Source: Chrysoperla carnea (taxonomy: Eukaryota; Arthropoda; Insecta; Neuroptera; Chrysopidae). From it: a DNA stretch of 64,000 bases. A model generated the notes under the pieces. That model was given only the letters and a program-made list of their open reading frames with translations. It was not told the DNA's origin and did not search any database. Both the position numbers and the translations under genes were made by a program. Where the stretch lies: assembly GCF_905475395.1 (NCBI RefSeq), contig NC_058340.1:64830181-64894180 (forward strand), given 5' to 3'. This document shows, piece after piece, positions 13,801-24,658 of the stretch (the first letter of the stretch is position 1; every line of letters begins with the position of its first letter).

Positions 13801-16800
13801 ATGAATTCGTACTTCAATATTATCATGTTGTAAATATTTCAAATAAAATTGTAACTGATCACGAAAATTCATTTTCGAATAATTTTTCAATGATTTTTGT
13901 ACGATCGATTTAATACGATCGTTAACATTCGATTCAATTACGAAAAATAAATCAGGTAAATGTTCACATAAATCTTGTTCGTGGTTACAAACTAAATACA
14001 TAAAAATCTCATTAATCAAACTGGGAAAATTTTGATGTAACGGTAACAATGATGTAAAAACTGTGGATAATAAAGGTCCAATCGCATCAATATCACAATT
14101 TTTTATAAACGCATCCCATACTAAACAACTTAATTGTTCCATATCCTCTAAATGTAATGTGGTATGTAATGTGGCCATTACCTTAAAACGTAATGGGGTA
14201 ATTTGCTTGGGACCGATTAATTTAATAATTACAGGTAAACTTTGGAGGGCATTACGTTTATCTGATATAGCAACACGTTTACTATTTAATTTTGAGTCGA
14301 AGTATACTAAAAGACCCAGGAAACGAGATTGTATTGCTTGTATTACTTCTTGATTATTTTGTATGTCCATTTCATCCTGAAATAATATTTTAAGGCCACT
14401 GAGGATACGCTCTGGATTTTTATGGAAGTATAAAAGTAATTCGTTGAATATTATCTGAAAATAAAAAATAACTTTTCTTTCATATTTCAATTAAATAATA
14501 GGGTAATCGTTAGTCAAAAATAAATCATGAAATTTGAAAAAAGTTAAAATTTATGTAAAAATATATTTAAATATTCTGATTTGGAGTCATAAAAGCACAA
14601 TTTTCTTTTAAAATATTAAAATTAAAAATCGTAATTTTTAAACTGTATATCACGTGACCTAAACGCGGGTAAGCTCTGCTGTGATGTCATAGCGGTATGG
14701 GTCATAGACCATCAGTTAGTTCAGTGTAGACAGCTGGGTATAATATATCAATAAATAATAAGTATTTATATTTATTATAATCAGATGTCTATGAATGCAT
14801 CTGTCAAACTTATTTGTGTTATTTCGTATAATGATACCCATATTACGTCATCAAACTGGATGCCCGCGTTTTTGACAGTTTAAAAAAGGTTTAAAATTTA
14901 AGTTTTTGGCAAGAAAGCGTGTGTATTTTTCCGAAATGAATTTTTGGTGGCTTTTTATTGGCAAAATCAACATTTTGAAGTACTTTTTCAAAAATAGTGG
15001 AATACCCTAAACTTAAATATAATTAACTTACCCGAAAATGTTTGCGTCTCAACGTAGCCACATCAGTTTTTGAAATTGTTCTCAAAAATTTCATACATTT
15101 TTCAAACACTTCATCTGTTTCATTAATAAAAATATGCGGATAAATATTACCAAATTGATTTGCAATTAATTCCGATGTTGGGACCAATGTCATATCCGAT
15201 ATAGAATCCAATAGCGCTTTCAAATATGGTAATTTTACAATCCATGGTATTAAAAACGGTAATAAATAACGTCCTTCTTGTACGATAAAATCATTCAAAC
15301 TTAAAAATCCAAATGTACGTGATAGTTTATGTAATGGTGATGAAAAACTAACTTTCTGTTCCACATAATTAAGAACGCTTAATTCAATAATTGTTTTACA
15401 AACATCTTTTTTATAATCAATATAAAATTGATTGTTACTTAAATCGAGTGCATGCGCTAAATCTTCGATAGAAATACATGCAAATTCTTGGCAAGTAGAT
15501 TTAATATTTAATGCAAAATGAACCAATAATTTTAGGCTAATTAACGTTGAATTTTTGATAATTTTCATATGCCCAAATTCTACAAGCATTTCCATAAATA
15601 TAATTTGTACATCTTTCATTTGATCATTTGGCGTACGATTAAGATATTTACGGGTACATTGAACTAGGCTTTTTACACAATCTTCGAATATTTCTTCTTT
15701 AAGTTTTGGATCGAATGAAGTACGATTCTAAAAAATTATAAAAACAGCGCAAAATTACAATTCAATTTTTGTTAATTTTTTTATTGACAACTTATTAAAA
15801 TAATTAATGCGAAAAAGGGCTGTAAGGGGTTGAAAGGGGTGTGCTTCAAAAAGTTAAAAAGTTGTGCATTGATTCAGCATAAATTTGGACAAGACATACA
15901 AACAGCTTCAAGGATTGTTTTTACCTATTATTAATCTCTCTTTGCCTTAAATGAAATTTACCTGAATATTTGCAATAAGTTTAGGATAATTTTCACATGC
16001 AAGTTTAAGATAGCTCAATTGATCCAAATGATCCGGTTCAATCCAACTTCGAACCATATCTGCTGTAATTAATTTTGTATAATGGAATGAGACGGCTGTT
16101 AAAACAGTAATCATATTTGTCAACAACCTTAAGAAGTGCGGTTGAAATAATTTTAACAATGGTAGCAAAATTTTCTCAAAATTCATATCAGTATTTATCG
16201 AACTTTTAAATATTGTTTGGCCAATCGAATGTAAACGATTATTGAACCAATATCTTTCTTGATTTTCTGTATCCTTTACAATCTTACAATGTGCACAAAT
16301 CACTTCGTAGCGAATTTCTTTATCGAAATAATTAACTACGATATATTCTTTACTACTAATACAAATTATTTTTGTCAAAGCTTCGCTTATCGAAGTTTCT
16401 TGTTCTTCAATCAGCTTAACTTTCTTTTCATCCAATTTAGTAAACATTTTAGTAAACATCATTACTTTTTCTATCCATGGCTTAAACCATTCATTTAGCG
16501 CCTTTTGTAAATCTATCGCACCAGCATCGATTAAAAATGGAATGTTTTTAACGAGATTTGGTTGAATCTGATCTTTAGAAAATAATAAAGAATTTTTTAA
16601 ACTATTCAAATACTCTTTCTGTTGACAATGAATATACGTCAATAACCAAATTTCTGGATGATTCGAGATTTTATTCTGAATATTCGATATCCATTCTAAA
16701 TACGATCGTACTTTTATCGAATTTGTAATATTTGTTAATACAATTAAATAATAAACATTTTTCGCAATTATCTTTTGGTTTAACTTATCTTCTAGTTTAT

Positions 16801-19687
16801 GAAAATCTATTGATTGAAATTTAGAAATCTAAAAAAAGAATTATTTATTTTGAAGCATCTTTTTCGAAAAATCTTTCCAGAGTTAAGGTCATAAGGAAAA
16901 GACGGAAATATAGATATAAGTCCAGTCAAATTAGTCCATAAAATATAAGTAAGGTTACAAAAGTTTGAAGCCCTCTCCATGGATGATTTCTGAGTACGGG
17001 CCTCAGAAGTTATTATCAAAAATCTCAACTTAGCATGTAACAACTCCCTTCTATTAAATACTACAAATTTGTAAGATACGTCTTTTTCAAATGATCTCAA
17101 CTACGAATTATTTTACGAAACTGACCACTTTAATAAGAATTTCCTCATTAAAATATTTCGGTATACGAAATAAATTCATCGATTTTTCACACATGTACGT
17201 AGATTCCAAAATAACCAAGAAAATCCGTTCCAGTGAATTTAAAAATTGTTGAATTTCTTCAATGGAATTGACTTGTGACTTTTCGATTAGTTCATTTAAA
17301 ACAGGTAACTTTAAATCGAAAACCAACTGAATTTGATTCTGATACGTTTGCTGGTTTAATAACTTTTGTACTTCAATCGCAATTCGTGTATAATCGTTAT
17401 CAATATACTCACAATCGTTACTAATAACAAACGGATTTTCACATAAAATTTTTCGTGTTAAACTTTCAGCATTTTCGATTAAACATTTATCGGAACAATT
17501 TTTCGTGATTATGTTACATAAATGTAAAATGTTTAATAAAATATTTGTATCGTGTTGATTAAGCTTGAATATATCCAAAGTTTCCAATAAAACTGCACTA
17601 AATTCGATGTCGATAAATGTATAATCGAGATTTTTAACCGATTGTATAAATTTCAAAAAAAATGTCTCCAATAGTGATGTCGATTTTTCGACACAACAAT
17701 TTGTTTTCAAAATGATATTTAACGAACGTAAACAATTCTTTTGGATTTCATGAATGGACGATGTATTTACGATTTGAATTAACGTATTCCATGTATCGTT
17801 AATAAACGAATTGAAAAATATTGAATAATTAATTTCACGGCGTAAAATATATTCAATAATTTCGATTAACGATAGAAGTACATTATTTTCGTTGTCAGGT
17901 GTTAGCGTACCAAAATTCGGTGTTAATTTAATTTCGCCCCCTAATTCTATTATTTCGGTTAGAAAATGTTTGATTTCGGTGTTTTTCGATTGTTGAATTG
18001 TTTTTAACGATTTTAAATATTCGTTTGATAATTTCTGATATAAATGCGGATGTGTTGTTGCGACTGTAAGAATTTTTATTTGTAATTTGACTGCTAATGG
18101 GTGAATCCTAAAACAAAATCATCATTTTTGAGGACTTGAATTTCTGTATGAACTAAATTTTTGTAATATTACGATCCTATAACTCTTCGAATGAAAGTAG
18201 CATACGAATTCAAATGAATATGGGATTTTAATGCAAAGAAAGACTCTGGCGATAGAAAAGAAGGTAGAAAGAAAACACTAGTAATCAAATTAAAATATAA
18301 ACTTTTATAACTAGTGTGCTATGAAATGTAAAAACTGGTCAAATTGTATTGATAATTTAAACAAAACAAAAAATAAAAATGCGTATAAAAATAAATATGG
18401 GTATAAAAAAATATTCTAAGCAACGTTTTCTAATAATTTTTTTTCGATATCTCTAATCACCTCTGACGCTAGGCAAAATATTAAGAATGGGTCCTATTTG
18501 TCAATTTGTAATAGGTTGAGTTTAAAGTTCTAATTTCGGTTAAGTATCTTAAAATATGTTACCCAAATCAAATCGATATTCTTATAAATAACGAAAGTAT
18601 GAGAGTGTCTTCATCTTAAATGCAACACATTGTATAAAACTATCGCAATTATAAACGACTAGGGGGGCAAATATGGCACAGCACTTTAAAATGTAAAATA
18701 AAGTAGGCAGGTTTTGTCTTTTCATTCAATGAAAAAATCATCTGAATCTAACATATGTGGTTTACATTTTGTTTGCTCGTGGCGCTGAAATCTTATAGCG
18801 TTAAAATCCCATAGAGCCAGCTATAACTTAGCTGTTCTTAAGGCGTAGAATCGATTACACCTCTTTGTAATTGACTACAATATTACGCACTCTTAGACGA
18901 AAATCAATAATATGCCCCTCGTCAGAACATAATAGTAATAACATTTGTAGCGGCATCGAGAGGGCCTAAAATGTGTGCATTATGAGGGTACCTAGATTAT
19001 ATATATTTATTGGACCATTCTAGCACTCTAGAATCGTCTAATAAGAGTTACTCATAGCTAATGTAGTGAAGTATTCGAAAGTTTTTCAGCTTTGGAACCC
19101 CTCACAGGGTTGATTTTCTTCAAAGTCAATATATTCTAATATCTAAGGTTTAAGATTCAAGAGTACAATTTAAAAAAATCAAAATATCGTCGTACTACGA
19201 CAAAAAACAAATATCATCTAATTTTATAAAACTCTATGAGGACGATATTCGTTCACTCTCAATAAATTACTAAAGGATCACAGGCGGGTTTAAGTCGCCT
19301 TACAAAGCTATGTAATCTCCCCTGCCTTTGTTACAAAATAAAAAACAATTCAAAAATAAAAAAAACTAATAAATACTTTTTCAAATGTGTAAACGTTAAT
19401 AAATAAAATAAACTGCCTTGAAACCATAACGTGAATGAGAAATATTTCTGTTCGACGTCTTCATAATCATCAGCATTAAAATTAGAATTATTTCGTGGTA
19501 CGAATATGGCGCTAAATGAATTTTCAAAACTTAAAAATTCTGATAGCAAATATTCTAAATCGTCTACTGCATGGTTTAAATCTTTGAGTAATGTTGTCAG
19601 CGGGTTATATAACATTTTCCACGTTGGAAGTGCTGATTCCATCAGTGAGGAAACATCTTTAGTTTCATTTCCATCATCAACTTCCAT
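3420..19687 (-). CDS. ATR: ATR/mei-41 checkpoint kinase, complete, 20 exons, 2520 aa
   Basis: ATR is the phosphatidylinositol 3-kinase-related Ser/Thr kinase that senses RPA-coated single-stranded DNA (with ATRIP) and signals replication stress through Chk1. The fly orthologue is mei-41. Exons, 5' to 3': 19377-19687, 17126-18107, 15962-16828, 15032-15727, 13683-14454, 10807-10897, 10638-10746, 9937-10175, 9548-9851, 9007-9450, 7886-8111, 7539-7704, 7325-7478, 6968-7248, 6619-6748, 6214-6558, 5706-5986, 4440-4879, 4047-4210, 3420-3980. All phases agree, and they sum to 7563 nt including the stop, close to the usual family length of about 2500-2650 aa. The start ATG at 19685-19687 (MEVDDGNETKD) follows an in-frame TAG, with a possible 5' UTR acceptor just upstream. 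One junction (7885/7705) needs a GC donor. Introns 1, 5, 10, 11 and 17 hold repeats or transposon remnants. Confidence 0.96.
4990..5650 (+). repeat. tRNA-derived SINE fragment split by a MITE (ATR intron 17)
   Basis: Sequence before the MITE (GAGCTCGTATGGCCCAA, ending about 5018) and after it (TTAACTAAGGCGCTTGGC onward, from about 5605) join into a tRNA-like arrangement. There is an A-box-like TGGCCCAA..TTAAC and a B-box-like GGTTCGAGT (about 5641-5649). The MITE therefore appears to have inserted inside an older tRNA-related SINE. The tRNA part is too degraded to be a working tRNA. Confidence 0.5.
5019..5604 (+). mobile_element. MITE family A, copy 1 (ATR intron 17)
   Basis: This 586-bp element has inverted ends TAGGGAATATTCATG and CATGAATATTCCCTA. 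The interior is AT-rich and has no coding capacity. It matches copy 2 (21551-22134) almost throughout and copy 3 (39194-39708, opposite orientation) with internal losses. A TA target duplication is plausible but not certain. Confidence 0.85.
5706..9450 (-). CDS. ATR: ATR exons 10-17: FAT domain
   Basis: These exons encode residues of about 1458-2132, the helical TPR-like FAT domain that cradles the kinase. Recognisable stretches include DPDSVAGIRSIQQQEP and HDATACYERL in exon 10, then a WRLHDYDKLESVL repeat, YQSMPRMLSIWLDYGSR, FSQIVSRICHP and ELCNKPI. Order and spacing match ATR closely. Exon 11 to exon 12 joins best by a GC-AG intron (7705-7885), restoring FHKG-NRENFWKEL in register with the family. 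Confidence 0.93.
7705..7885 (-). other. ATR: ATR intron 11, probable GC-AG intron
   Basis: The coding frame joins correctly only if the donor is AAAG then gcatgt and the acceptor is tttttag then GT. GT donors nearby (cat-gtac) leave the wrong phase for both possible acceptors. The joined peptide matches ATR alignment spacing. Confidence 0.6.
7748..7855 (+). repeat. Repeat family E, copy 1 (ATR introns)
   Basis: About 108 bp, matching 18716-18830 in the same orientation. It contains the near-palindrome TTTTCATTCAATGAAAA and the shared words TGGTTTACATTTTGTTT and CTCGTGGCGCTGA. It has no coding capacity, and the family is unknown to me. Confidence 0.65.
8114..9006. other. ATR intron 10 (large), repeat-bearing
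   Basis: This intron separates exons 9007-9450 and 7886-8111. Apart from the Helitron-like fragment at about 8572-8835 and AT-rich filler, I see nothing in it. Confidence 0.5.
8572..8835 (+). mobile_element. Helitron replicase fragment, degenerate
   Basis: One plus-strand frame reads RRRTLTSRKERDRNR, then a TAA, then a cysteine-rich piece CNVCHHRWFDLKINKDG and CCICYKFK, and finally FTAHNNMD. That basic stretch, the C-x2-C...C-x2-C zinc-finger pattern and the AHNNMD ending resemble the N-terminal part of arthropod Helitron Rep/helicase proteins. It is interrupted and short, so a dead fossil inside ATR intron 10. Confidence 0.6.
9548..14454 (-). CDS. ATR: ATR exons 5-9: UME region and following repeats
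   Basis: Exon 5 (13683-14454) encodes the UME-type region, with FLGLLVYFDSKLNSKRV, IKLIGPKQITPLRFKVMATL and FYLKYLQHDNIEVRIHGVNF in family order. Exon 6 (10807-10897) carries CIGELGAMEPSHLP. Exons 7-9 continue with a tract like ALAIQEILKSYNV and a HEAT-like run. Exon 9's acceptor is preceded by an unusual run of 18 T (minus strand), only TGATAG from the splice point. Confidence 0.92.
10898..13682. other. ATR intron 5 (2.8 kb), transposon-bearing
   Basis: This is the largest ATR intron. It contains the TIR element at 11168-12861, an AAAT microsatellite near 12580-12602 and a pair of 21-22 bp direct repeats (12905-12925 and 13541-13562). I see no coding exon. Confidence 0.6.
11168..12861 (+). 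mobile_element. TIR DNA element, 1.7 kb, TA-flanked
   Basis: Both ends carry the same inverted sequence, CGATTCACAAACATTC near 11170 and its complement near 12843-12860. Both are flanked by TA (11166-11167 and 12862-12863), as for Tc1/mariner-type insertion. Second inner copies of the motif (about 11250 and 12777) give subterminal inverted repeats. No transposase frame survives in the interior, so it is non-autonomous or decayed. Confidence 0.65.
14455..15031. other. ATR intron 4
   Basis: A 577-base intron between exons 15032-15727 and 13683-14454. I see no repeat or gene in it. Confidence 0.5.
15032..19687 (-). CDS. ATR: ATR exons 1-4: N-terminal HEAT-repeat region
   Basis: Residues 1 to about 952 come from four long exons. 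They are leucine-rich and helical, as expected for the HEAT solenoid that binds ATRIP. Sequence identity to other ATRs is low here, so the assignment rests on continuous frame, compatible phases (2, 0, 0, 0) and position. A shorter donor in exon 1 would break phase; the AAAAA-gtattt donor at 19377 fits. Confidence 0.82.
18108..19376. other. ATR intron 1
   Basis: This 1.27-kb intron holds repeat family E copy 2 (18716-18830). Near 18217-18260 is a short stretch (ATGGGATTTTAATG...GCGATAGAAA) that recurs at about 32292-32332 in the ICE1 gene. Otherwise nothing is recognisable. Confidence 0.5.
18716..18830 (+). repeat. Repeat family E, copy 2
   Basis: This is the second copy of the ~110-bp sequence at 7748-7855, same orientation, in ATR intron 1. 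The two differ by scattered substitutions and small indels. Confidence 0.65.
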
Positions 19688-21190
19688 GTTGGGAAATTTT
19701 TTCACCTGTGAAATAAACTAAGTAAAATTATAAATTCCAAATGTTTCTTTGAAGGTGCCCACTTTAAATCTCTTTTCGGCGCAAACTTTTCGCATGAGTG
19801 TATAAAAAAGTGAGCCAAAAAAGATATGGAAAGCGTTAAACCCTTTTCAATATTGACTAAGAATGGTCCTTTGAACACTCTGCGTAAATTTCAGCTTTTA
19901 TAATTTAACGTGAAAGAGTTCAGGTACTGCGCCCTTAGATTACCTGATACCTACCGAAGGAACCGTTAGTCAAGGTTTGTAACCCCCAAACACTGTTCCC
20001 TACAAAAGTGAGAATACGCTTTACGTCTGACAGGGGCTGGCTCTTACTCTATAACCGTAATTATTCTCCTAAAAGATGTTACTCGTCCCTAATTTAGTGA
20101 CCGTTTCAGTCACAAAATTAGTAATGTCTCAAAAAAAAAAATTAATGTAAAAACATATTTTATAAAGTTTAAACGAAGCTTTTGGATTGATTTAAAGCTG
20201 AATTAAATAATACCACTTACAAATTATTAAAGCATTGAAATTGGAATTTATTTTGAATATTTTGACAGTTTTACTTATTCACTTTTCAAACATGACGTCT
20301 TGAGCACATGGCATAATTGAAAGTGGCGCTCTCACGATTTAACTTTCGTTGAACGATTGAAGTTGATCCACAGAATCAAGAGTTTCTATAAAGATATGTT
20401 CTTACTATTAAGATTTCGTTGAACAACTAAAATTGATTATTTTGGAAAAATCTCATGATTGTGAATCAGGAACAGATTATCAAACACATTAATTGTCAAT
20501 CTTTATTCACTTTATGTGATGGCCTTCAAGTAAATGTAATTAATTTAAAATCGAATATTTAAGATTCTATTCCATTATGAAGCGTGAACTTATGAAGCCA
20601 AATATCACGTTTTGTGTACAGGTCAGCTTAAAGTCTATACTTCGCCTTGAGCTTGTACACCCCCTTGATTTAATACTGAGACTGGCAGTGGCATTTCTAA
20701 GTGATCAGAAAAATAGAGTATACGTATGGCTACACTTTCTTTCCTCCTTTTAAGATATTCTAATTTCTAAATTTTTTCTTGAATTCTACATCTGTTTTCT
20801 TATAAGCAGTATATTATCAGGATATTTTATTAAATTAAATGTATCTAGTTAACTTTGATCGAGAATAAATGTTCCGACCGTTCCATTTAGGATGTGCACA
20901 TGCCTTTAGAAAAATAATTGAATAAACGCGTGTTTTAAACCGGCTTGGTTAAACTGCTTAAAATCTGATGAAAAATTTACTTATTATTAATAAAATGTAC
21001 AAAAAAGTAGTGAAAATAAGTTATATTAATGTGGTTAATATTATTTTTAATAATAATAAACTACTGTGTTAATAATTTGTATAATTTATATAAGTTTAAG
21101 TACAATTTTTGGGGTTATGTTATAGAACGTTTTGCTCATACAGTAAAAATATTTATATTTTTGTAAAAGATTTTGAAATCTGAAACAAAA
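19688..21190. promoter_or_regulatory. Shared upstream region between divergent ATR and ICE1-like genes
   Basis: The start codons of ATR (19687, minus) and the ICE1-like gene (21191, plus) face away from each other across 1503 bases. Both promoters must lie here or in 5' UTR introns. I see no convincing TATA box, initiator or factor site. An E2F-like TTTTCGGCGCAAA at 19773-19785 is one base off consensus and not relied on. Confidence 0.5.
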
Positions 21191-24100
21191 ATGTATTTTT
21201 CTGGTATGTCCGAGTCTACTCTGTTACTTTGTAATAAAACCATTAAAATTGAGTAAGTTTTGAATATCTAATAAATACCTATAATTTGAAATTTTCTTTA
21301 TTTTTTTCATTTGCTTTTTTTGCTACAGTGAGTTAATTCAAAAATGTCATGCTACGGATAAAAAATTAAAAGTATCCGAAAAAAAGAATAGACAGTTGAC
21401 AAAAAAGAATGAAGCAAAAATAAAAGAACTTGTTGAATTACAAACGAACTATGAAAGCGTTCAGAATCATCTATTTACTGCAATTCAAAAATGTACTGAT
21501 ACTCAAAAGGTATGGTTTTATCATTTTTCAATATGAAATTTTCGGAGAAATAGAGAATATTATGTTTTTTTTTTAAATATTTTTAATTCATTGTTTACAC
21601 CGTTATAACAAAGTAAAAATATAAAGACTGCTTAAAAATGCTGTATTTAAGTGTAAAAAAATATTTAAAATACATTATAATTTTGAGATAATTAAACGCA
21701 GTTTTTTGGCGCTCTCTGTTGATGACGTACAAGTACGTGATCTGTCAATTGGTGACAGTTCAATGTATAATTTACACTTAAAAAAATGAATTTACAACAC
21801 AGAATTTACACTCGTTATTATTAAGTTTTCTAATAAAAAGCCGTAGAATAGTATAATTTAATGAAATACCATATAAAATGTAAGTAATTAATATCATACA
21901 GTATGTCAACAAATTTGACAAGCCCGTACTATGATGTCACGTCCGTATAAAAATTTGAATTTCCGTTTTAGAAATTTTTATATGCCCTCACTGAATTTGT
22001 ACTTTTATTAATTAATTTTAAGTAATTAAAAAGATATTAATTACTAAAATAATGGTTTAGTTGAAATATCCAGTCATTAAAGTTACGGAAGAAAAATATT
22101 TGAACCAAATTTAAATTTCATGAATATTCCCTATTAGTAATTTTATACATTTCATGTTCCGGAATATACTGATTCGATGGCTTCGTTTAGGATTTTAACC
22201 TCTCATAAACTTAAACATAATTGGTTCAAAAACTTTTTTTGAAGCGATTATGAAAATATTTCGAAAAGTAAAAATTAATTTTCAAGTTGCCACAGCAAAT
22301 CTCGTTATCGAAAAATCCTAAAAACCTTATCATTTTCTAATATTTTGTTTCTTCATTGTAGGCTTTGGAAAAAGTGCAACAACAATATAAAAAATGCCAA
22401 GAAGAAAATGAGGAACTAACAGAACAACTTGAGACAAAGCATAGAAAATTGATGATTCTAGAAAAAGAAGCCACTTTAGAGGTTTGTGATTTTATTTTAT
22501 GTTTATTTAATACAAGAAATAATTTTGATAGAAAACAACACACGTTTTATACCCTGTATATATGAAATATATATCAAGGTATACTAATTTCAGTCCCAAG
22601 TTTGTAATGATTAGAAATATTGATGATACCAACAAAATTTTGGTGTAGGGGCTCATAAAATCACCTAATTAGTCCATTTCCGGTTGTCTGTCTGTCAACA
22701 CGATAGCTCAATAACGAAAAAAGATATCAAGGTGAAATTTTTATAGCGTGTTCAGGAAGTAAAAAGTGAGTTTGAGTTCGTAAATGAGCAACGTAGGCCA
22801 ATTGGGTCTTGGGTCCGTAATACACATCTTGTAAATCGTTAGAGGTAAAATAAAAATCTAAATGTAAAAAATATTTCTTATTATAAATAAAATAAACATC
22901 CTTTGTTTGAAACATTTTTTCGTAAAAATCACTGTTTACTGGTTTACCCGTGAGGGCACAAATTAAGATAAAAGTTTGGTGTCCATTTTCTCCAAAACTA
23001 TAAAAGGTAGGGAGTTGAATATTTGCAAATAGCTTCAATTAGAAGTCTTGTGACAGATTGTGTCGATTGTTAATTAAAAATTCTATACTTTTTATTGTTT
23101 AATAAAAAGAAAAAACTCTAATTAAAAACTCAGTCATTAAAGTAAAATCGCATTTTTTTTAGGCTCTGGAAAAACTAAAACGAAAACAATCCGAGGACTT
23201 TATGAACAAGTCAAAATCCAAAGATCCGTTGTATACCCTTAATATTAAAGTGAGTACAACAGATAAGGAAGAGAGTGACGAAATGTTTTGCAAAAATGAA
23301 ATGAGCTTTGAAGAATCAATGTTAGCATTATCAGATAAAAATAACGAGAAAATTTCAACCGAATCGAATGAAAAACAACATATGCCTCCACCAACAGGGA
23401 ATCCAGTCATGGATAATTCAATATTAGCACCAGTTTCTGATGAAAATACGAACTATCCGATTAAATTTACGGTTTTACAACTTCCACAGGAAAATAATGA
23501 ATCACCAATTGTTGAACTGGCTGAAAATTATCCATCAATTTTAATTCAAGTCCCGGCACACGAAGATTTAATTAGTAAAAATTCTACAAAAAATTTGCCA
23601 AGGAAAATGCATAATATGAAATTAAAAAATAAAAAATTAATTGTGTATCGAAAAAATTTGATAAATGGAATGCTTCGAAGTATTCAAGAAGTTGATGTTG
23701 GTATTAAATTTAAAAATCAACAAAACATGGTTGATTTCACTAAAAATGGTTCATCTAGGGTGGAGAAAAATCAATTATTCAGAAAATATTACATTGACAA
23801 GGTAAAATTTTTATTAAAACAACTTTTTTTTATTTCGCCTAAAGAACCGAGCTCTACCTAGGTTCATATTAAGTAGCCAAAGAAGTGAATTTAAAGATGG
23901 CTCTAAGACACGAAGTGTTGTCATAGAAATCGAAAATTCAAGACAAATGGGAAAAATTTCAATGTTTTTCCTGACGCACAACACCTTAGTCGCATCAAAG
24001 AATACATAAAAGAGCCATTCTTAAGAAGTCCTCAATAGAGGCTCTGATTTCTTTAAATACATAGTGTGTCCCCGGATATAAGTAATTATACTTGTAAATT

Positions 24101-24658
24101 AAGTATAATTACCTCTATCCGGGGACACACTATATATGAAATATTTAAAATCAAAAATCTTTCAGAAGGGGAAAAGTCAGTGTCCTGACTGATATATCAA
24201 TAATGTGCTTAACCCCAATTTTCTTAGCTAGTATTAATTTTTTTTATTTATTTCAGCTTCTACGGCAATTAAAATCTAAAGTAGACGTATTAGTCAAATA
24301 TCTTCGATATAAAAAGTATACAAAATATGAGAAAAAGTATAGTCGGGTATTTTTAACAAAAACCAGCCATTGTAAAAAAGGTATGTAAATTTTTCTATAT
24401 CTTTTAAAACCCTTCTCATCTTTAAGAAAGTATTTTGTCAAAAAGCCATTAGCTTTTTATTATACAGAATGTAACAGTATTAATCATTTTTGTCGTGTTT
24501 AGATTTCAAATCCAAATCAAAAACTAAAATTGTTGAGAAGAAACTTGAAGAAATGAAAGATTCAGAGACAGAAGATTCAATGAAATGGCATGAAAATGTA
24601 CAAAAAATGATTTTTGAAATGTGTGAATTACCTTTGTTATCACCAATGTCATCTGAGG
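21191..24658 (+). CDS. ICE1-like exons 1-6: coiled coil and LPxLLSP-type motif
   Basis: About 427 residues. Exons 2-3 are heptad-rich (LIQKCHATDKKLKVSEKKNR, ALEKVQQQYKKCQEENEELT) and form a coiled coil, presumably for self-association or partner binding. Exons 3 and 4 both begin with ALEK, hinting at exon duplication. Exon 5 (LLRQLKSKVDVLVKYL) sits where vertebrate ICE1 has its LLLKELWLCV stretch. Exon 6 ends in CELPLLSPMSSE. Confidence 0.75.

Noticed and set aside
19773-19785. E2F site in the ATR upstream region
   Set aside because: TTTTCGGCGCAAA is one base off the consensus and a single weak match is expected by chance.
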